Positions 20,363 to 29,493 of a stretch of DNA of 64,000 bases are shown here, in pieces. This stretch comes from Candidatus Colwellia aromaticivorans. GTDB lineage: Bacteria > Pseudomonadota > Gammaproteobacteria > Enterobacterales > Alteromonadaceae. Under the pieces are notes generated by a model, which had not been told where the DNA came from, made no database searches, and saw only the letters and a list, made by a program, of their open reading frames with translations. The position numbers and the translations under genes are program-made. Position 1 is the first letter of the stretch. Each line of letters opens with the position of its first letter. The stretch is taken from the NCBI RefSeq assembly GCF_003333305.1, contig NZ_QOLD01000073.1, positions 62,001 to 126,000 of the forward strand, in the 5' to 3' direction.

Positions 20363-20370
20363 GACGAATT

Positions 20371-20763
20371 TTAACGTTTTGAGAACTGTGGTTTCTTACG
20401 CGCTTTATGTAAACCAACTTTCTTACGTTCAACTTTACGAGCATCACGAGTTACGAAACCAGCCGCGCGTAAACCGCCACGTAAAGTTTCATCAAACTCC
20501 ATTAATGCACGAGTAATACCGTGACGAATTGCGCCAGCTTGACCAGAAATACCACCGCCTACTACAGAGATGTTGAAGTCAAACTTTTCTAACATTTCAA
20601 CTAATTCTAATGGTTGACGAACAACCATACGAGCAGTCTCACGACCGAAGTACTCAGAAATGTCACGTTTGTTAATTGTGATTGCACCGTTACCAGCTTT
20701 CATAAACACACGAGCAGTTGAGCTCTTGCGACGACCAGTACCGTAATATTGATTATCAGCCAT
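20371..20763 (-). CDS. rpsI: 30S ribosomal protein S9
   Basis: S9 sits in the 30S head, and its basic tail touches P-site tRNA. The 130-residue sequence is complete: [15 protein letters not shown] at the start, [19 protein letters not shown] near 66, and the expected C-terminal KKPQFSKR with its terminal Arg. It follows rplM by 3 bp in the standard L13-S9 operon. Confidence 0.98.
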   Translation of the reverse strand: MADNQYYGTGRRKSSTARVFMKAGNGAITINKRDISEYFGRETARMVVRQPLELVEMLEKFDFNISVVGGGISGQAGAIRHGITRALMEFDETLRGGLRAAGFVTRDARKVERKKVGLHKARKKPQFSKR

Positions 20764-20766
20764 TGC

Positions 20767-21195
20767 TTAAAGCTCCAAAAGTTGTGGTTGTTGTGCAGTA
20801 TGCGCGTGCTCAGCACCTGCATACACTTTTAATTTGCGGAACATTTCGCGACCTAAAGGACCTTTAGGTAACATGCCCTTAACAGCAAATTCAAGTACAC
20901 GTGTTGGCGCTTTTTCAATTAGCTTTTCAAAGCTAATTTGCTTAAGACCACCAGGGAATTCAGTATGCGAATAGTAAATTTTACCTTTCGCTTTATTACC
21001 AGTTACACGTACTTTCTCAGCATTGATAACAACGATATAATCGCCAGTATCTACATGAGGAGTATATTCTGCTTTATGCTTACCGCGTAAACGGCTTGCA
21101 ATTTCAGTAGCGATACGACCTAAAGTTTTATCTTCGGCGTCCACTAAGAACCATTCGCGTTGTACGCTTGCTGGTTTAGCTACAAAAGTTTTCAT
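20767..21195 (-). CDS. rplM: 50S ribosomal protein L13
   Basis: L13 is an early-assembly 23S rRNA-binding protein. The 142-residue form starting at 21195 ([15 protein letters not shown]) matches the usual length and N-terminus; an upstream in-frame start would add four residues (MGFL) and is less likely. [20 protein letters not shown] and [20 protein letters not shown] are family hallmarks. In E. coli L13 represses its own operon through the leader; the leader here is about 170 nt. Confidence 0.97.
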   Translation of the reverse strand: MKTFVAKPASVQREWFLVDAEDKTLGRIATEIASRLRGKHKAEYTPHVDTGDYIVVINAEKVRVTGNKAKGKIYYSHTEFPGGLKQISFEKLIEKAPTRVLEFAVKGMLPKGPLGREMFRKLKVYAGAEHAHTAQQPQLLEL

Positions 21196-21207
21196 TAAAA
21201 AACCCAA

Positions 21208-21697
21208 TTTAAAATATGTTACTTAAATAGTAAGTCAAACATGATGTTTGTCCTACCGGTTAATAATAGACTACGCAATTACCCCTTCGAGTATCGAGCC
21301 TAACGCCCATCACTACTTATAAGCTACCTTAAAAGTAATAAAAAGACAGTTTGTAACGTAGGGAGCGCGATTATACAGAACATTACTGAGAAGATCACCC
21401 CCATTTACTAATATTTTAAATAATATTAGTAAAAAAGGCTTACGCCTGAATACTACACTCTTGCTCTTGTGAGATGACAAACAGCTTTTGAGCAGAAATA
21501 ACCTTTGAACGATTCAAAATATGCAACTTTTAAGTAAGTGGGTTGGTTGTGTATAGAGTTACATAGATAGTTAAATACAACATGACAATAAATGGTTTGA
21601 AAACAAATTTTATCCACAAAAAAAGCGCCAATAGGCGCTTTTTTTTTCGTATGATGCCTTGATACTAGTTAGTAGCAAATAACATAAAAAGTAAAAC
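21208..21697. promoter_or_regulatory. rplM leader and promoter, followed by the rpmE terminator
   Basis: On the minus strand a perfect TATAAT -10 box (21375-21370) lies about 175 bp before rplM; the matching -35 is poor. The resulting leader would be long enough to hold an autoregulatory structure, as known for the L13 operon in E. coli. The far part of the gap holds the terminator of rpmE (21617-21648). No gene was found. Confidence 0.5.
21617..21648. terminator. Rho-independent terminator of rpmE
   Basis: A hairpin AGCGCC/GGCGCT (21624-21629 and 21634-21639) with a 4-base loop is flanked by runs of A on the left and nine T on the right, so it can work on both strands. It is 50 bp after the rpmE stop on the minus strand. 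Confidence 0.85.
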
Positions 21698-21910
21698 TTA
21701 CTTCTTACTAAGTGCACCAAAACGTTTGTTGAATTTATCAACACGACCACCAGTCTCAGCAGCTTTTTGCTTGCCAGTGTAAAATGGGTGACATGCAGAA
21801 CATACGTCTAAATGAATGTCTTTTTTAGCTGTTGAGCGAGTTGTAATAACATTGCCACAAGAACAAGTTGCTGTAAACGCAACATAATTAGGATGAATGC
21901 CTTCTTTCAT
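21698..21910 (-). CDS. rpmE: 50S ribosomal protein L31, zinc-binding type
   Basis: The 70-residue product starting at 21910 ([18 protein letters not shown]) matches full-length L31; the longer frame upstream adds 28 residues not found in the family. The cysteines CSC and CSAC that bind zinc are present, so this is the C+ (RpmE) paralogue rather than the zinc-free YkgM type. It is divergent from priA, as in E. coli. The C-terminus [10 protein letters not shown] is normal. Confidence 0.96.
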   Translation of the reverse strand: MKEGIHPNYVAFTATCSCGNVITTRSTAKKDIHLDVCSACHPFYTGKQKAAETGGRVDKFNKRFGALSKK

Positions 21911-22150
21911 GGGAACCTCTATCTCTTTCGAGAAATTGGGCGTATCGCCACTCAGCCGTTTATAACTAATTGAATAGAAAACGCCAAGCACCATACGGTT
22001 GTAAAATTAATGGGGGCGAATAATAAATGATCACAACAACTACTGCAAGCAAAAGCAATACAAAATTGATTAAAAAAGACTTATTAATAAAAGAATGGAT
22101 TTGCGATAAGATAGTCAGCACTAAAAACATTAATCACTCATATTTATCAC

Positions 22151-24406
22151 GTGTCTGAAAAAATAACTTCCTCTCAAGCAACATCACCCCAGCTAATGCC
22201 TAAAAGTTATGTACAAGTTGCCGTTCCTGTACCTATGAGGCAACTATTTACCTATCTAATCCCTAATGATATGCAACAACCACCAATACATATTGGAGAA
22301 CGAGTTGCCGTATCATTTGGTGCAAGACAAGTTATTGCGATTGTTGTATCCGTAAATAATGAATGTGATATTGATGCAAAAAAAATAAAGCCTATTGCGA
22401 AGCGCCTTAACGATGTATTTCATTTAAGTGATTCCTTAGTAAGCTTTCTGAAATTATGTGCCAATTATTACCATCATCCAATCGGCGATGTATTTCAGCA
22501 AGCGTTACCTAAATTATTGCGCCAAGTTAAAAAACTAGAGTTACAACCACCAATGGTTTGGCATAGTGAAAACATCACTGATGAAACGCGCGAAAAAATC
22601 ACTAAAATAGCAACAAAGGCTCCGAAGCAGCACGCGCTTTATCAATTAATAGATAAACATCAGGGCATAAGTTGGGCTGAATTACGTACTTTAGGCTATA
22701 GCAAAGCACAACTTAATGCACTAACAGCTAAAACGTTAATAACCGAAGTTAAGCAGCAACCTTGTCAATTTATTTGGCAAGAGAGCGCATTAGCGCAAGA
22801 AAACAAACAAGTACTCTCAACCGAGCAAGCAATTATTGTTGCGGCCATTAATCAATCGATTGAACAGTTTGCTTGTCACTTAATTGATGGAATTACCGGC
22901 TCAGGAAAAACCGAAGTTTACTTACAGGCAATGGAAAATGTACTCGCTAATAATCAGCAAGTGTTGGTCATAGTGCCTGAAATAGGCCTAACGCCACAAA
23001 CTTTGTTGCGTTTTGAGCAACGATTTAATGTTCCCATTTGTTTACATCACTCCAACTTAAATGATACTGAACGTTTAGATACTTGGCTTAATGCTCAACA
23101 AAATAGTGTCGCTATTGTCATTGGCACGCGTTCTGCTGTTTTTTCTCCACTACATAAATTAGGTATGATTATTGTTGATGAAGAACACGATAGTTCATTA
23201 AAACAACAAGACAGCTTTCGTTATCACGGACGAGACGTTGCTATTTTACGTGCCAGACAATTAAATATCCCTATAGTACTAGGTAGCGCCACCCCTAGTT
23301 TTGAATCGCTACAAAATGCCCTTTCTGGGAAATATCAATACCATCAATTACATAAACGTGCGGGGCAAAGTAATAAAGCAAAAATATCACTGATTGATGT
23401 AGCCAAACAACAAATGGAATTTGGTCTTTCGGGTAGTTTAAAACATGAAATTAAACAAACATTAGCACGCGGTGAACAAGTACTAGTGTTTTTAAATCGT
23501 CGTGGATATGCGCCAGCCATCAATTGCCAGGAATGTCATTGGCTTTGCGATTGTCAACGCTGCGACAAACCTTATACTTTTCATCAAAAACAGCAATTAT
23601 TAATATGCCATCACTGTGGTAGCCAAAAACGCGTACCAAGACAATGTCCTAGCTGTGGTAGCGTTCGTATTGCACCTGTTGGGCAAGGAACCGAACAACT
23701 AGAGCAACGTATCAGCGAAATATTCCCTGATGTTAGCGTAGTACGGATTGATAGAGACAGTACCCGCAAAAAAGGTGAGTTAACGAAGTTATTACAAGAA
23801 ATCACCGAGAAAAAACATCAACTATTGATTGGTACACAAATGCTTGCCAAAGGTCATCATTTTCCTGATGTAACGTTAGTCGCTGTACTTGATGGCGATG
23901 GCGCGCTATTTAGTTTTGATTTTCGTGCAAGCGAAAACATGGCTCAATTACTTATCCAAGTAGCAGGTCGTGCTGGTCGTGCGAGTAAGCCCGGCAAAGT
24001 ACTTGTGCAAACCAGTTATCCTGAACATCCTTTATTACAAGACCTAGTGCATAACGGCTATCAACATTTTGCCAAACAAGCATTAATTGAACGTAAGCAA
24101 GCACGATTACCCCCGTTTAGTTTTCAAGCATTGATCCGCGCCGAAGCAAACTACCCTAGTTACCCTGAAAAATTTTTACGGACACTAACTGAACAAACAT
24201 TAATAAACTGTGAATTTGCCGGGCCTGTACCTGCCGCGATGGAAAAAAAAGCGGGGAAATTCCGTTACCATTTGATTCTGCAATCAAAATCTAGAAAAGA
24301 ATTACATATCGCTATTTTACAGTTATTGAATGTAATACCAAATAACGAATTTCATCATAAAGTACGGTGGAGTTTAGATATTGATCCTATTGATTTAAAC
24401 TGGTGA
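22151..24406 (+). CDS. priA: Primosomal protein N', replication restart helicase PriA
   Basis: PriA recognises stalled forks and reloads the replisome. The 751-residue protein has the N-terminal 3'-DNA-binding domain (VQVAVPVPMRQLFTYLIP), a Walker A GITGSGKTEVY (about 246-256), DEEH box (near 343) and the zinc-binding insert with eight cysteines (CQECHWLCDC, CHHCGS, CPSCGS, about 460-500). The start taken is GTG at 22151; an in-frame ATG at 22196 (MPKSYVQVAV) resembles the E. coli N-terminus more and is a real alternative. Neither has a strong ribosome site. Confidence 0.95.
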   Translation: MSEKITSSQATSPQLMPKSYVQVAVPVPMRQLFTYLIPNDMQQPPIHIGERVAVSFGARQVIAIVVSVNNECDIDAKKIKPIAKRLNDVFHLSDSLVSFLKLCANYYHHPIGDVFQQALPKLLRQVKKLELQPPMVWHSENITDETREKITKIATKAPKQHALYQLIDKHQGISWAELRTLGYSKAQLNALTAKTLITEVKQQPCQFIWQESALAQENKQVLSTEQAIIVAAINQSIEQFACHLIDGITGSGKTEVYLQAMENVLANNQQVLVIVPEIGLTPQTLLRFEQRFNVPICLHHSNLNDTERLDTWLNAQQNSVAIVIGTRSAVFSPLHKLGMIIVDEEHDSSLKQQDSFRYHGRDVAILRARQLNIPIVLGSATPSFESLQNALSGKYQYHQLHKRAGQSNKAKISLIDVAKQQMEFGLSGSLKHEIKQTLARGEQVLVFLNRRGYAPAINCQECHWLCDCQRCDKPYTFHQKQQLLICHHCGSQKRVPRQCPSCGSVRIAPVGQGTEQLEQRISEIFPDVSVVRIDRDSTRKKGELTKLLQEITEKKHQLLIGTQMLAKGHHFPDVTLVAVLDGDGALFSFDFRASENMAQLLIQVAGRAGRASKPGKVLVQTSYPEHPLLQDLVHNGYQHFAKQALIERKQARLPPFSFQALIRAEANYPSYPEKFLRTLTEQTLINCEFAGPVPAAMEKKAGKFRYHLILQSKSRKELHIAILQLLNVIPNNEFHHKVRWSLDIDPIDLNW

Positions 24407-24448
24407 ACCGTTAGAATAGCAACACTTTTCCGCATTCTTCTGTTATTC

Positions 24449-25009
24449 ATGTCAAATCAAGATTATATTGCTCGCACACCTGCAAAAAAGAAAAAAAACA
24501 ACCCTTACAAAAAGAACACTCCCCCACCTACCCATAAATCAACAGTTAAAGCCAAACTTGTCGGCTTTATAGTAATCATATTAATTGCCGCCTTTGCCTA
24601 CAGTTTATGGTTTTTAAAAACAAGTCCAAAAACTAAAGCGCCGATTCAAAATATAACGACAGCGCCTGCAACAAAAGAAGCGAATTTACCTAAGCCACCG
24701 AAAGAAAAATGGACCTACGTTGAAAACTTAAAAACCAAAGAAATTGAAGTAGGTCAATACGAAGTAACACAAAAAGGTCCTTATAGATTACAGTGCGGCT
24801 CATTCAAAACAACAGGACGCGCTGAAACATTAAAAGCGACTATTGCTTTTGTAGGCCTTGAAGCCTTTATAAAAAAATCTATTGGTAGTAACGGTACATG
24901 GTATAAAGTGATATTAGGTCCCTACTCTCGCAAACGATTAGCAGAACAAGATAAGCATAAATTACGAAACAATCGTGTCAATCGCTGCCAAGTTCTATTA
25001 TGGAAATAA
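24449..25009 (+). CDS. ftsN: Cell division protein FtsN
   Basis: FtsN triggers septal peptidoglycan synthesis. The 186-residue protein has a short cytoplasmic tail (SNQDYIARTPAKKKK) that resembles the FtsA-contacting segment, one membrane segment (about 36-55), a proline-rich linker and a C-terminal SPOR domain (about 110-186). The SPOR cysteines in LQCGSF and NRCQVLL match the disulfide pair of E. coli FtsN. It is shorter than E. coli FtsN (319 residues) because the linker is short. The priA-ftsN-hslVU order supports the call. Confidence 0.85.
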   Translation: MSNQDYIARTPAKKKKNNPYKKNTPPPTHKSTVKAKLVGFIVIILIAAFAYSLWFLKTSPKTKAPIQNITTAPATKEANLPKPPKEKWTYVENLKTKEIEVGQYEVTQKGPYRLQCGSFKTTGRAETLKATIAFVGLEAFIKKSIGSNGTWYKVILGPYSRKRLAEQDKHKLRNNRVNRCQVLLWK

Positions 25010-25021
25010 TTTAACTCCCTC

Positions 25022-25049
25022 CTTGAAAAGTCAGCAATGATCCCAATTT
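25022..25049 (+). promoter_or_regulatory. Predicted heat-shock (sigma-32) promoter of hslVU
   Basis: CTTGAAA at 25022-25028 and CCCAATTT at 25042-25049 are separated by 13 bp. This matches the RpoH consensus (CTTGAAA, 11-16 bp, CCCCATNT) closely. It is 41 bp upstream of hslV, whose E. coli homologue is a classical heat-shock operon, and lies just after the ftsN stop. Confidence 0.8.
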
Positions 25050-25089
25050 CAATTACATTAAAAATATAATTTTTCGGATTGGAAGTAAT

Positions 25090-25608
25090 ATGACGACTAT
25101 CGTTTCAGTTAGACGCAATGGCAAAGTAGCCATTGGTGGTGATGGACAAGTATCACTTGGTAATACCGTAATGAAAGGTAATGCTAAAAAAGTACGCCGT
25201 TTATACAATAACAAGGTGCTTGCTGGTTTTGCCGGTGGTACTGCCGATGCTTTTACTTTATTCGAACGCTTTGAAAGTAAGCTTGAACAACATCAAGGCC
25301 ATTTAACCAAAGCCGCTGTTGAATTAGCCAAAGATTGGCGCAGTGATCGCGCCTTGAGAAAACTTGAAGCATTACTTGCTGTGGCCGATGAAACTGCCTC
25401 ATTAATCATTACCGGTAATGGTGATGTTGTTCAACCTGAGAACGATTTAATTGCCATTGGTAGCGGTGGAAACTTTGCTCAATCTGCAGCAACCGCCTTA
25501 TTAGAAAATACCGAGTTAAGTGCTAAAGAAATTGTGGAAAAATCACTAACTATTGCCGGTAATATCTGTGTATTTACCAACCAAGAACAAACCATAGACG
25601 AATTATAG
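25090..25608 (+). CDS. hslV: ATP-dependent protease peptidase subunit HslV
   Basis: HslV is the proteasome-like double-ring peptidase that works with HslU. The 172-residue sequence starts [20 protein letters not shown]; removal of Met exposes the catalytic Thr. [17 protein letters not shown] near 45 and [20 protein letters not shown] near 117 are typical. The ribosome site GGAAG lies 6 bases before the ATG. hslU follows after 78 bp. Confidence 0.97.
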   Translation: MTTIVSVRRNGKVAIGGDGQVSLGNTVMKGNAKKVRRLYNNKVLAGFAGGTADAFTLFERFESKLEQHQGHLTKAAVELAKDWRSDRALRKLEALLAVADETASLIITGNGDVVQPENDLIAIGSGGNFAQSAATALLENTELSAKEIVEKSLTIAGNICVFTNQEQTIDEL

Positions 25609-25686
25609 TTCTCGCTATAGTTACGGATTTGGGATTACGAAAGTTATTGCCTTGGTGCTAAACCAAGACGAAATGAGGATTAAAAC

Positions 25687-27018
25687 ATGTCAGATATGAC
25701 ACCACGTGAAATTGTTCATGAATTAGACAGCCATATTATTGGTCAAAGTAATGCAAAACGCGCTGTTGCTATCGCTTTAAGAAACCGCTGGCGCCGTATG
25801 CAGTTAAATGAAGCCTTACGCAACGAAGTAACCCCAAAAAATATTTTGATGATCGGCCCAACGGGTGTTGGTAAAACTGAAATTGCTCGCCGTTTAGCTA
25901 AATTAGCGCGTGCGCCTTTTATCAAAGTTGAAGCAACAAAATTTACTGAAGTGGGTTATGTAGGTAAAGAAGTTGAGACCATTATTCGAGATCTTGCCGA
26001 TATGGCAATTAAGATGGTTAAAGAAGATGAAATGAGTCGCGTGCAACATCTAGCCGAAGAAGCCGCAGAAGAGCGTATTTTAGATATTTTACTACCCCCT
26101 GCTCGTGATGGTTTTGGTAATGATGAACAAAGTGAAGAGACTAATACTCGTCAAATCTTTCGTAAAAAATTACGCGAAGGAAAGTTAGACGATAAAGAAG
26201 TCGAACTGGATTTAGCCGCACCACAAGTCGGTGTTGAAATTATGGCTCCTCCTGGTATGGAAGACATGACTTCACAATTACAAAGCATGTTCCAAAACAT
26301 GTCGAGTGAAAAAACAAATAAACGTAAACTGAAAATTAAAGACGCATTGAAGGCGCTACAAGAAGAAGAAGCATCTAAAATAGTGAATAACGATGACATT
26401 AAACAAAAAGCCATTTACGCAGTAGAGCAAAATGGTATTGTGTTTATTGATGAAATTGACAAAATTTGTCGACGCGCTGACAGTAATAGCGGTGGCGATG
26501 TTTCACGTGAAGGTGTACAACGTGATTTACTCCCGTTAGTAGAGGGTTCAACGGTTAGCACTAAGCATGGCATGATCAAAACCGATCATATTTTGTTCAT
26601 CGCTTCAGGTGCATTCCAAATGGCTAAGCCATCAGATTTAATTCCTGAGTTACAAGGTCGCTTACCTATTCGTGTTGAATTAAAAGCGCTAACGTCGGAT
26701 GATTTTGTTAGAATTTTAACCGAACCTTTTGCTTCACTCACTGAACAATATATTGCACTATTAGCGACTGAAGGCGTGAAAATTGCTTTTAGCGACGATG
26801 GCGTTCAAGCAATCGCTAATGCGGCTTGGCAAGTCAACGAAAGCACTGAAAACATTGGCGCACGTAGATTACACACCATGATGGAACGATTGACTGAAGA
26901 GTTATCTTTTCATGCCGATCAACGCTCAGGTGAAACGATACTTATCGACAAAACTTATGTCGATGACATCTTGAGTGAAGTGGTTAAAGACGAAGATTTG
27001 AGTCGCTTTATACTGTGA
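25687..27018 (+). CDS. hslU: ATP-dependent protease ATPase subunit HslU
   Basis: HslU is the AAA+ unfoldase that feeds HslV. The 443-residue protein has Walker [10 protein letters not shown] (57-65), the pore motif GYVGKEVE near 89, an inserted I domain (about 110-245), Walker [12 protein letters not shown] near 251, sensor residues in [12 protein letters not shown] near 320, and the C-terminal DEDLSRFIL tail that inserts into HslV. All motifs look intact. Confidence 0.98.
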   Translation: MSDMTPREIVHELDSHIIGQSNAKRAVAIALRNRWRRMQLNEALRNEVTPKNILMIGPTGVGKTEIARRLAKLARAPFIKVEATKFTEVGYVGKEVETIIRDLADMAIKMVKEDEMSRVQHLAEEAAEERILDILLPPARDGFGNDEQSEETNTRQIFRKKLREGKLDDKEVELDLAAPQVGVEIMAPPGMEDMTSQLQSMFQNMSSEKTNKRKLKIKDALKALQEEEASKIVNNDDIKQKAIYAVEQNGIVFIDEIDKICRRADSNSGGDVSREGVQRDLLPLVEGSTVSTKHGMIKTDHILFIASGAFQMAKPSDLIPELQGRLPIRVELKALTSDDFVRILTEPFASLTEQYIALLATEGVKIAFSDDGVQAIANAAWQVNESTENIGARRLHTMMERLTEELSFHADQRSGETILIDKTYVDDILSEVVKDEDLSRFIL

Positions 27019-27043
27019 TCTATTTGAGTTAAAAATAAACACT

Positions 27044-27397
27044 ATGAATATTACAGGTTTTACTATTAATAATGCGGAACATAACCTTACTCTCAAGTTT
27101 GTTAATAGTAAGGTTGCTCAATTAAGCTTTGAGTATTTACGCGTATTTTCACCAACAACAGGTAATAAACAACCAGCACTGGTTAGCCATAAAAAATCAA
27201 TAATGTTAACGACATTAGAAAATGTTGGCAAACACGGTTATCGACTTACTTTTGATGATCAACACAGTGCTATTTATTCTTCAGATTATCTCGAACAACT
27301 CATAAAAGAACATGATCAACGCTGGCAGCATTACTTAAGTGAACTTAAAGCTTCAGGTCACTCACGTGAAGCGATGATCAATATTACACAATTATAA
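27044..27397 (+). CDS. DUF971 / gamma-butyrobetaine hydroxylase-like N-terminal domain protein
   Basis: The 117-residue protein contains the DUF971 fold (about 5-88): LTLKFVNSKVAQLSFEYLRV, then a NVGKHGYRLTFDDQHSAIYS core. DUF971 occurs alone in many gammaproteobacteria right behind hslU, as here, 25 bp downstream. In eukaryotic proteins the related domain binds zinc, but here the usual zinc cysteines are not visible. Function unknown; co-transcription with hslVU is likely. Confidence 0.75.
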   Translation: MNITGFTINNAEHNLTLKFVNSKVAQLSFEYLRVFSPTTGNKQPALVSHKKSIMLTTLENVGKHGYRLTFDDQHSAIYSSDYLEQLIKEHDQRWQHYLSELKASGHSREAMINITQL

Positions 27398-27521
27398 ATT
27401 GCGCTACAATCCCCCCGCTTAATATCAATTTTATTTCATTTGCTATTAGGCAGCAGCGCGACTGATTTCGTTATATAACACTGGCGCTTGTGGTGCTATG
27501 GCTAAATTAAGAGAAGTGTAT

Positions 27522-27559
27522 TTTGAAGTGGAATGGGCATATACCCATTTCACTTCAAA
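27522..27559. repeat. Compact hairpin made from two family 1 repeat ends
   Basis: Arms TTTGAAGTG and CACTTCAAA pair perfectly, extended across one G-T mismatch by AATGGG/CCCATT around a six-base loop CATATA. The halves match the ends of family 1 (TATACCCA...CACTTGAA) placed end to end. It is between DUF971 and the next gene and could also act as a transcript end, though no T-run follows. Confidence 0.6.
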
Positions 27560-27584
27560 GTGTTAAGCTTTACTTGGAAAATTA

Positions 27585-28502
27585 ATGATAAAAAGATCAT
27601 TTTACGCGATAGCGCTCATTAGTACATTACTCGTGTTAGCACTTACCCTGATCGCAATTAATCAGCTTTATAGCAGAAAACTAGTTACTTTAGATAGTAA
27701 GCTTAAAGAGATTTCTGGTATTGAGGTCGACAAGGCCGGTAAATTTTGGGGCATTAATGATGGGGGTAATTTAGCACAAATACATCGAATACAAAGCGAT
27801 GGAAAAGTGAACAAAACAATCACTATTACCAATGCAAAAAATTTAGACTGGGAGGATATGACCCAAGATGATTTTGGCCACTTTTTCATTGGTGATTTTG
27901 GTAACAATGAGAATAAACGTAAGTGGTTAACCATTTATAAAATTGAAAATCCTATAGATATTAAGGGCACAGAAACTCAAGCTGAAATAATTAAATTCAC
28001 CTTTCCTGAACAGCTAAACTTCCCACCCAAAGCCTCAGAAAAAAACTTTGATTTAGAAGCCTTTGTTTTTTATAAAAAACACTTATACCTTTTTTCAAAA
28101 AATCGTACTGAGCCTTTTGATGGTTATACCAATTTATATAAAATTGGCGATCATGCCGATAATTATCAAGCCAATTTTGTTAGCAATTTTAATACCTGTA
28201 CCACTCATGAAAAACTCTGTTGGATAACTTCTGCCGCGTTAAGCCCAGATAAAACTAAATTAGTGCTATTAGACTCAGAACGATTATGGTTATTTGAAAA
28301 TTGGCAAGGCGATAATTTTTTCTCAGGTGATACCTATAAAATTGATTTAGGTATAGTCACCCAAAAAGAAGCCGTAACTTTTTTTGACGATAATACCATC
28401 ATTTTTACCGATGAAGAGTTTAATGGCATAGGACGAAACTCCTATATGATTAAACTCGACCAAGTAACTAAAGAGCGGATTGAAATTAGCGAAAATAGCT
28501 AG
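27585..28502 (+). CDS. Membrane-anchored or secreted propeller-like protein of unknown function
   Basis: The 305-residue protein has an N-terminal hydrophobic segment (about 6-27), probably an uncleaved anchor or signal. The rest is rich in short beta-type blocks ending in aromatic residues: GKFWGINDGGNLAQIHRI near 48, LDWEDMTQDDFGHFFIGDFG near 87, LEAFVFYKKHLYLFSKN near 149 and KLVLLDSERLWLFENW near 227. Similar patterns occur in SdiA-like esterase or phytase-type propellers, but no catalytic site is identified. It stands alone between two repeats. Confidence 0.55.
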   Translation: MIKRSFYAIALISTLLVLALTLIAINQLYSRKLVTLDSKLKEISGIEVDKAGKFWGINDGGNLAQIHRIQSDGKVNKTITITNAKNLDWEDMTQDDFGHFFIGDFGNNENKRKWLTIYKIENPIDIKGTETQAEIIKFTFPEQLNFPPKASEKNFDLEAFVFYKKHLYLFSKNRTEPFDGYTNLYKIGDHADNYQANFVSNFNTCTTHEKLCWITSAALSPDKTKLVLLDSERLWLFENWQGDNFFSGDTYKIDLGIVTQKEAVTFFDDNTIIFTDEEFNGIGRNSYMIKLDQVTKERIEISENS

Positions 28503-28520
28503 GGTTTGTTGATCTTTCGA
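28499..28520. repeat. Possible insertion-sequence end remnant
   Basis: The stretch beginning at the last bases of the preceding gene includes TGTTGATCTTTCGA preceded by CTAGGG. The same 22-bp pattern with two mismatches occurs at 45792-45813. Both copies are next to gene ends. This fits a shared terminal repeat of an insertion sequence now lost; no transposase is visible here. Confidence 0.3.
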
Positions 28521-28675
28521 AGTTAAATTTCTAAACATTAGATAGAAGTCTTTTTTTGTGAAAAGTACTATTCCTGTTAAATAGAATTTTATCATAAAAT
28601 ACAGGTAGCTATTTAAATTTAATATTAACAAGTTATACTGAGGTTAGTTTTATTATCTAATAAAAGAGCTTTGTC

Positions 28676-29161
28676 ATGGAATATAATACCTCGCAACTGT
28701 GTGATACCTATGCAGACTTAATTGATGTCATTGATCCTATTTTCAGTAATTATGGCGGTCGACATTCTTTTGGTGGCAAAGTTGTCACTATAAAATGCTT
28801 TGAGGGTACAGGATTAATAGAGCAAGTAGTCGCCACCGATGGTATTGGTAAAGTATTAGTTATTGATGGTGGTGGTTCTACAAGACGCGCATTAATAGAC
28901 ATCAACATTGCCGAAACGGCAGCTAACAATGGCTGGGAAGGTATTATTTGTTACGGTAGTGTTCGTGATGTAGACACCATAGAAGAGATAGAACTAGGTA
29001 TTCAAGGTTTGGTGTCAATTCCCGTTGGCGCTAACGACAATGAATTTGGCGAAAGTGATGTAGCAATAAACTTCGGTGGAGTGACGATATTACCTGACGA
29101 TCATATTTATGCAGACAATACCGGCATTATACTATCTGCTGATCCATTAGATATAGAATAG
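28676..29161 (+). CDS. rraA: Regulator of ribonuclease E activity A
   Basis: RraA binds the C-terminal scaffold of RNase E and inhibits mRNA decay. The 161-residue length equals E. coli RraA and the sequence aligns throughout: [20 protein letters not shown] at the start, [32 protein letters not shown] near 58, [15 protein letters not shown] and the ending [17 protein letters not shown]. The ring-forming fold is shared with aldolase-like proteins, but length and tail favour true RraA. AAGAG precedes the ATG. Confidence 0.95.
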   Translation: MEYNTSQLCDTYADLIDVIDPIFSNYGGRHSFGGKVVTIKCFEGTGLIEQVVATDGIGKVLVIDGGGSTRRALIDINIAETAANNGWEGIICYGSVRDVDTIEEIELGIQGLVSIPVGANDNEFGESDVAINFGGVTILPDDHIYADNTGIILSADPLDIE

Positions 29162-29180
29162 GATATTAAAGACTTTAGCC

Positions 29181-29450
29181 CGCGAATTTGTACTGATTAG
29201 GGATATAAAAAAAATTGTAACTATTCACCTATCGTCACTCCAGAGGTCTTTAAATCTGGAGTCTAGAATTTTAAACACTGAGATTCCAGCTTCAGCTTTG
29301 TAGTTCCAGACCAAAGCTAAGTACCGACGTCCTGTAGGCAAAGACACAACTGGAATGACGAGAATACTAGGTATGGTGAATAGATACAAAAAATTAAGTT
29401 TTTATTTTTATACCTTCTCCCTAATCAGTGAAAATCTGTGTAAATTCGCG
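29181..29450. repeat. Nested palindromic repeat complex after rraA
   Basis: Three inverted repeats lie inside each other. Outer: CGCGAATTTGTACTGATTAG against the complement of CTAATCAGTG...AAATTCGCG. Middle: TTGTAACTATTCACC against GGTGAATAGATACAA. Inner (29233-29360): CGTCACTCCAG against CTGGAATGACG, with a small TCCAGA/TCTGGA hairpin. The innermost part contains a hairpin with stem AGCTTTG/CAAAGCT and loop TAGTTCCAGAC (29294-29318). This looks like successive insertion of palindromic elements into one another. It fills the gap between rraA and the DyP gene. Confidence 0.75.
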
Positions 29451-29493
29451 GACAACAGTTTCTTTAGTTACTTTTCATTTTATGATCAAACGA

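Larger units (their letters stand above)
19890..20370. other. Intergenic region between petA and rpsI
   Basis: This stretch holds the petA promoter region on the minus strand, a rho-independent terminator at 20191-20214 that serves rplM-rpsI, and a 105-bp palindromic element at 20258-20362. No convincing coding frame or RNA gene was found. Confidence 0.6.

Noticed and set aside
27405-27515. Possible minus-strand C-terminal coding remnant reading APQAPVLYNEISRAAA
   Set aside because: Only about 25 codons look protein-like and no family could be named; chance cannot be excluded.
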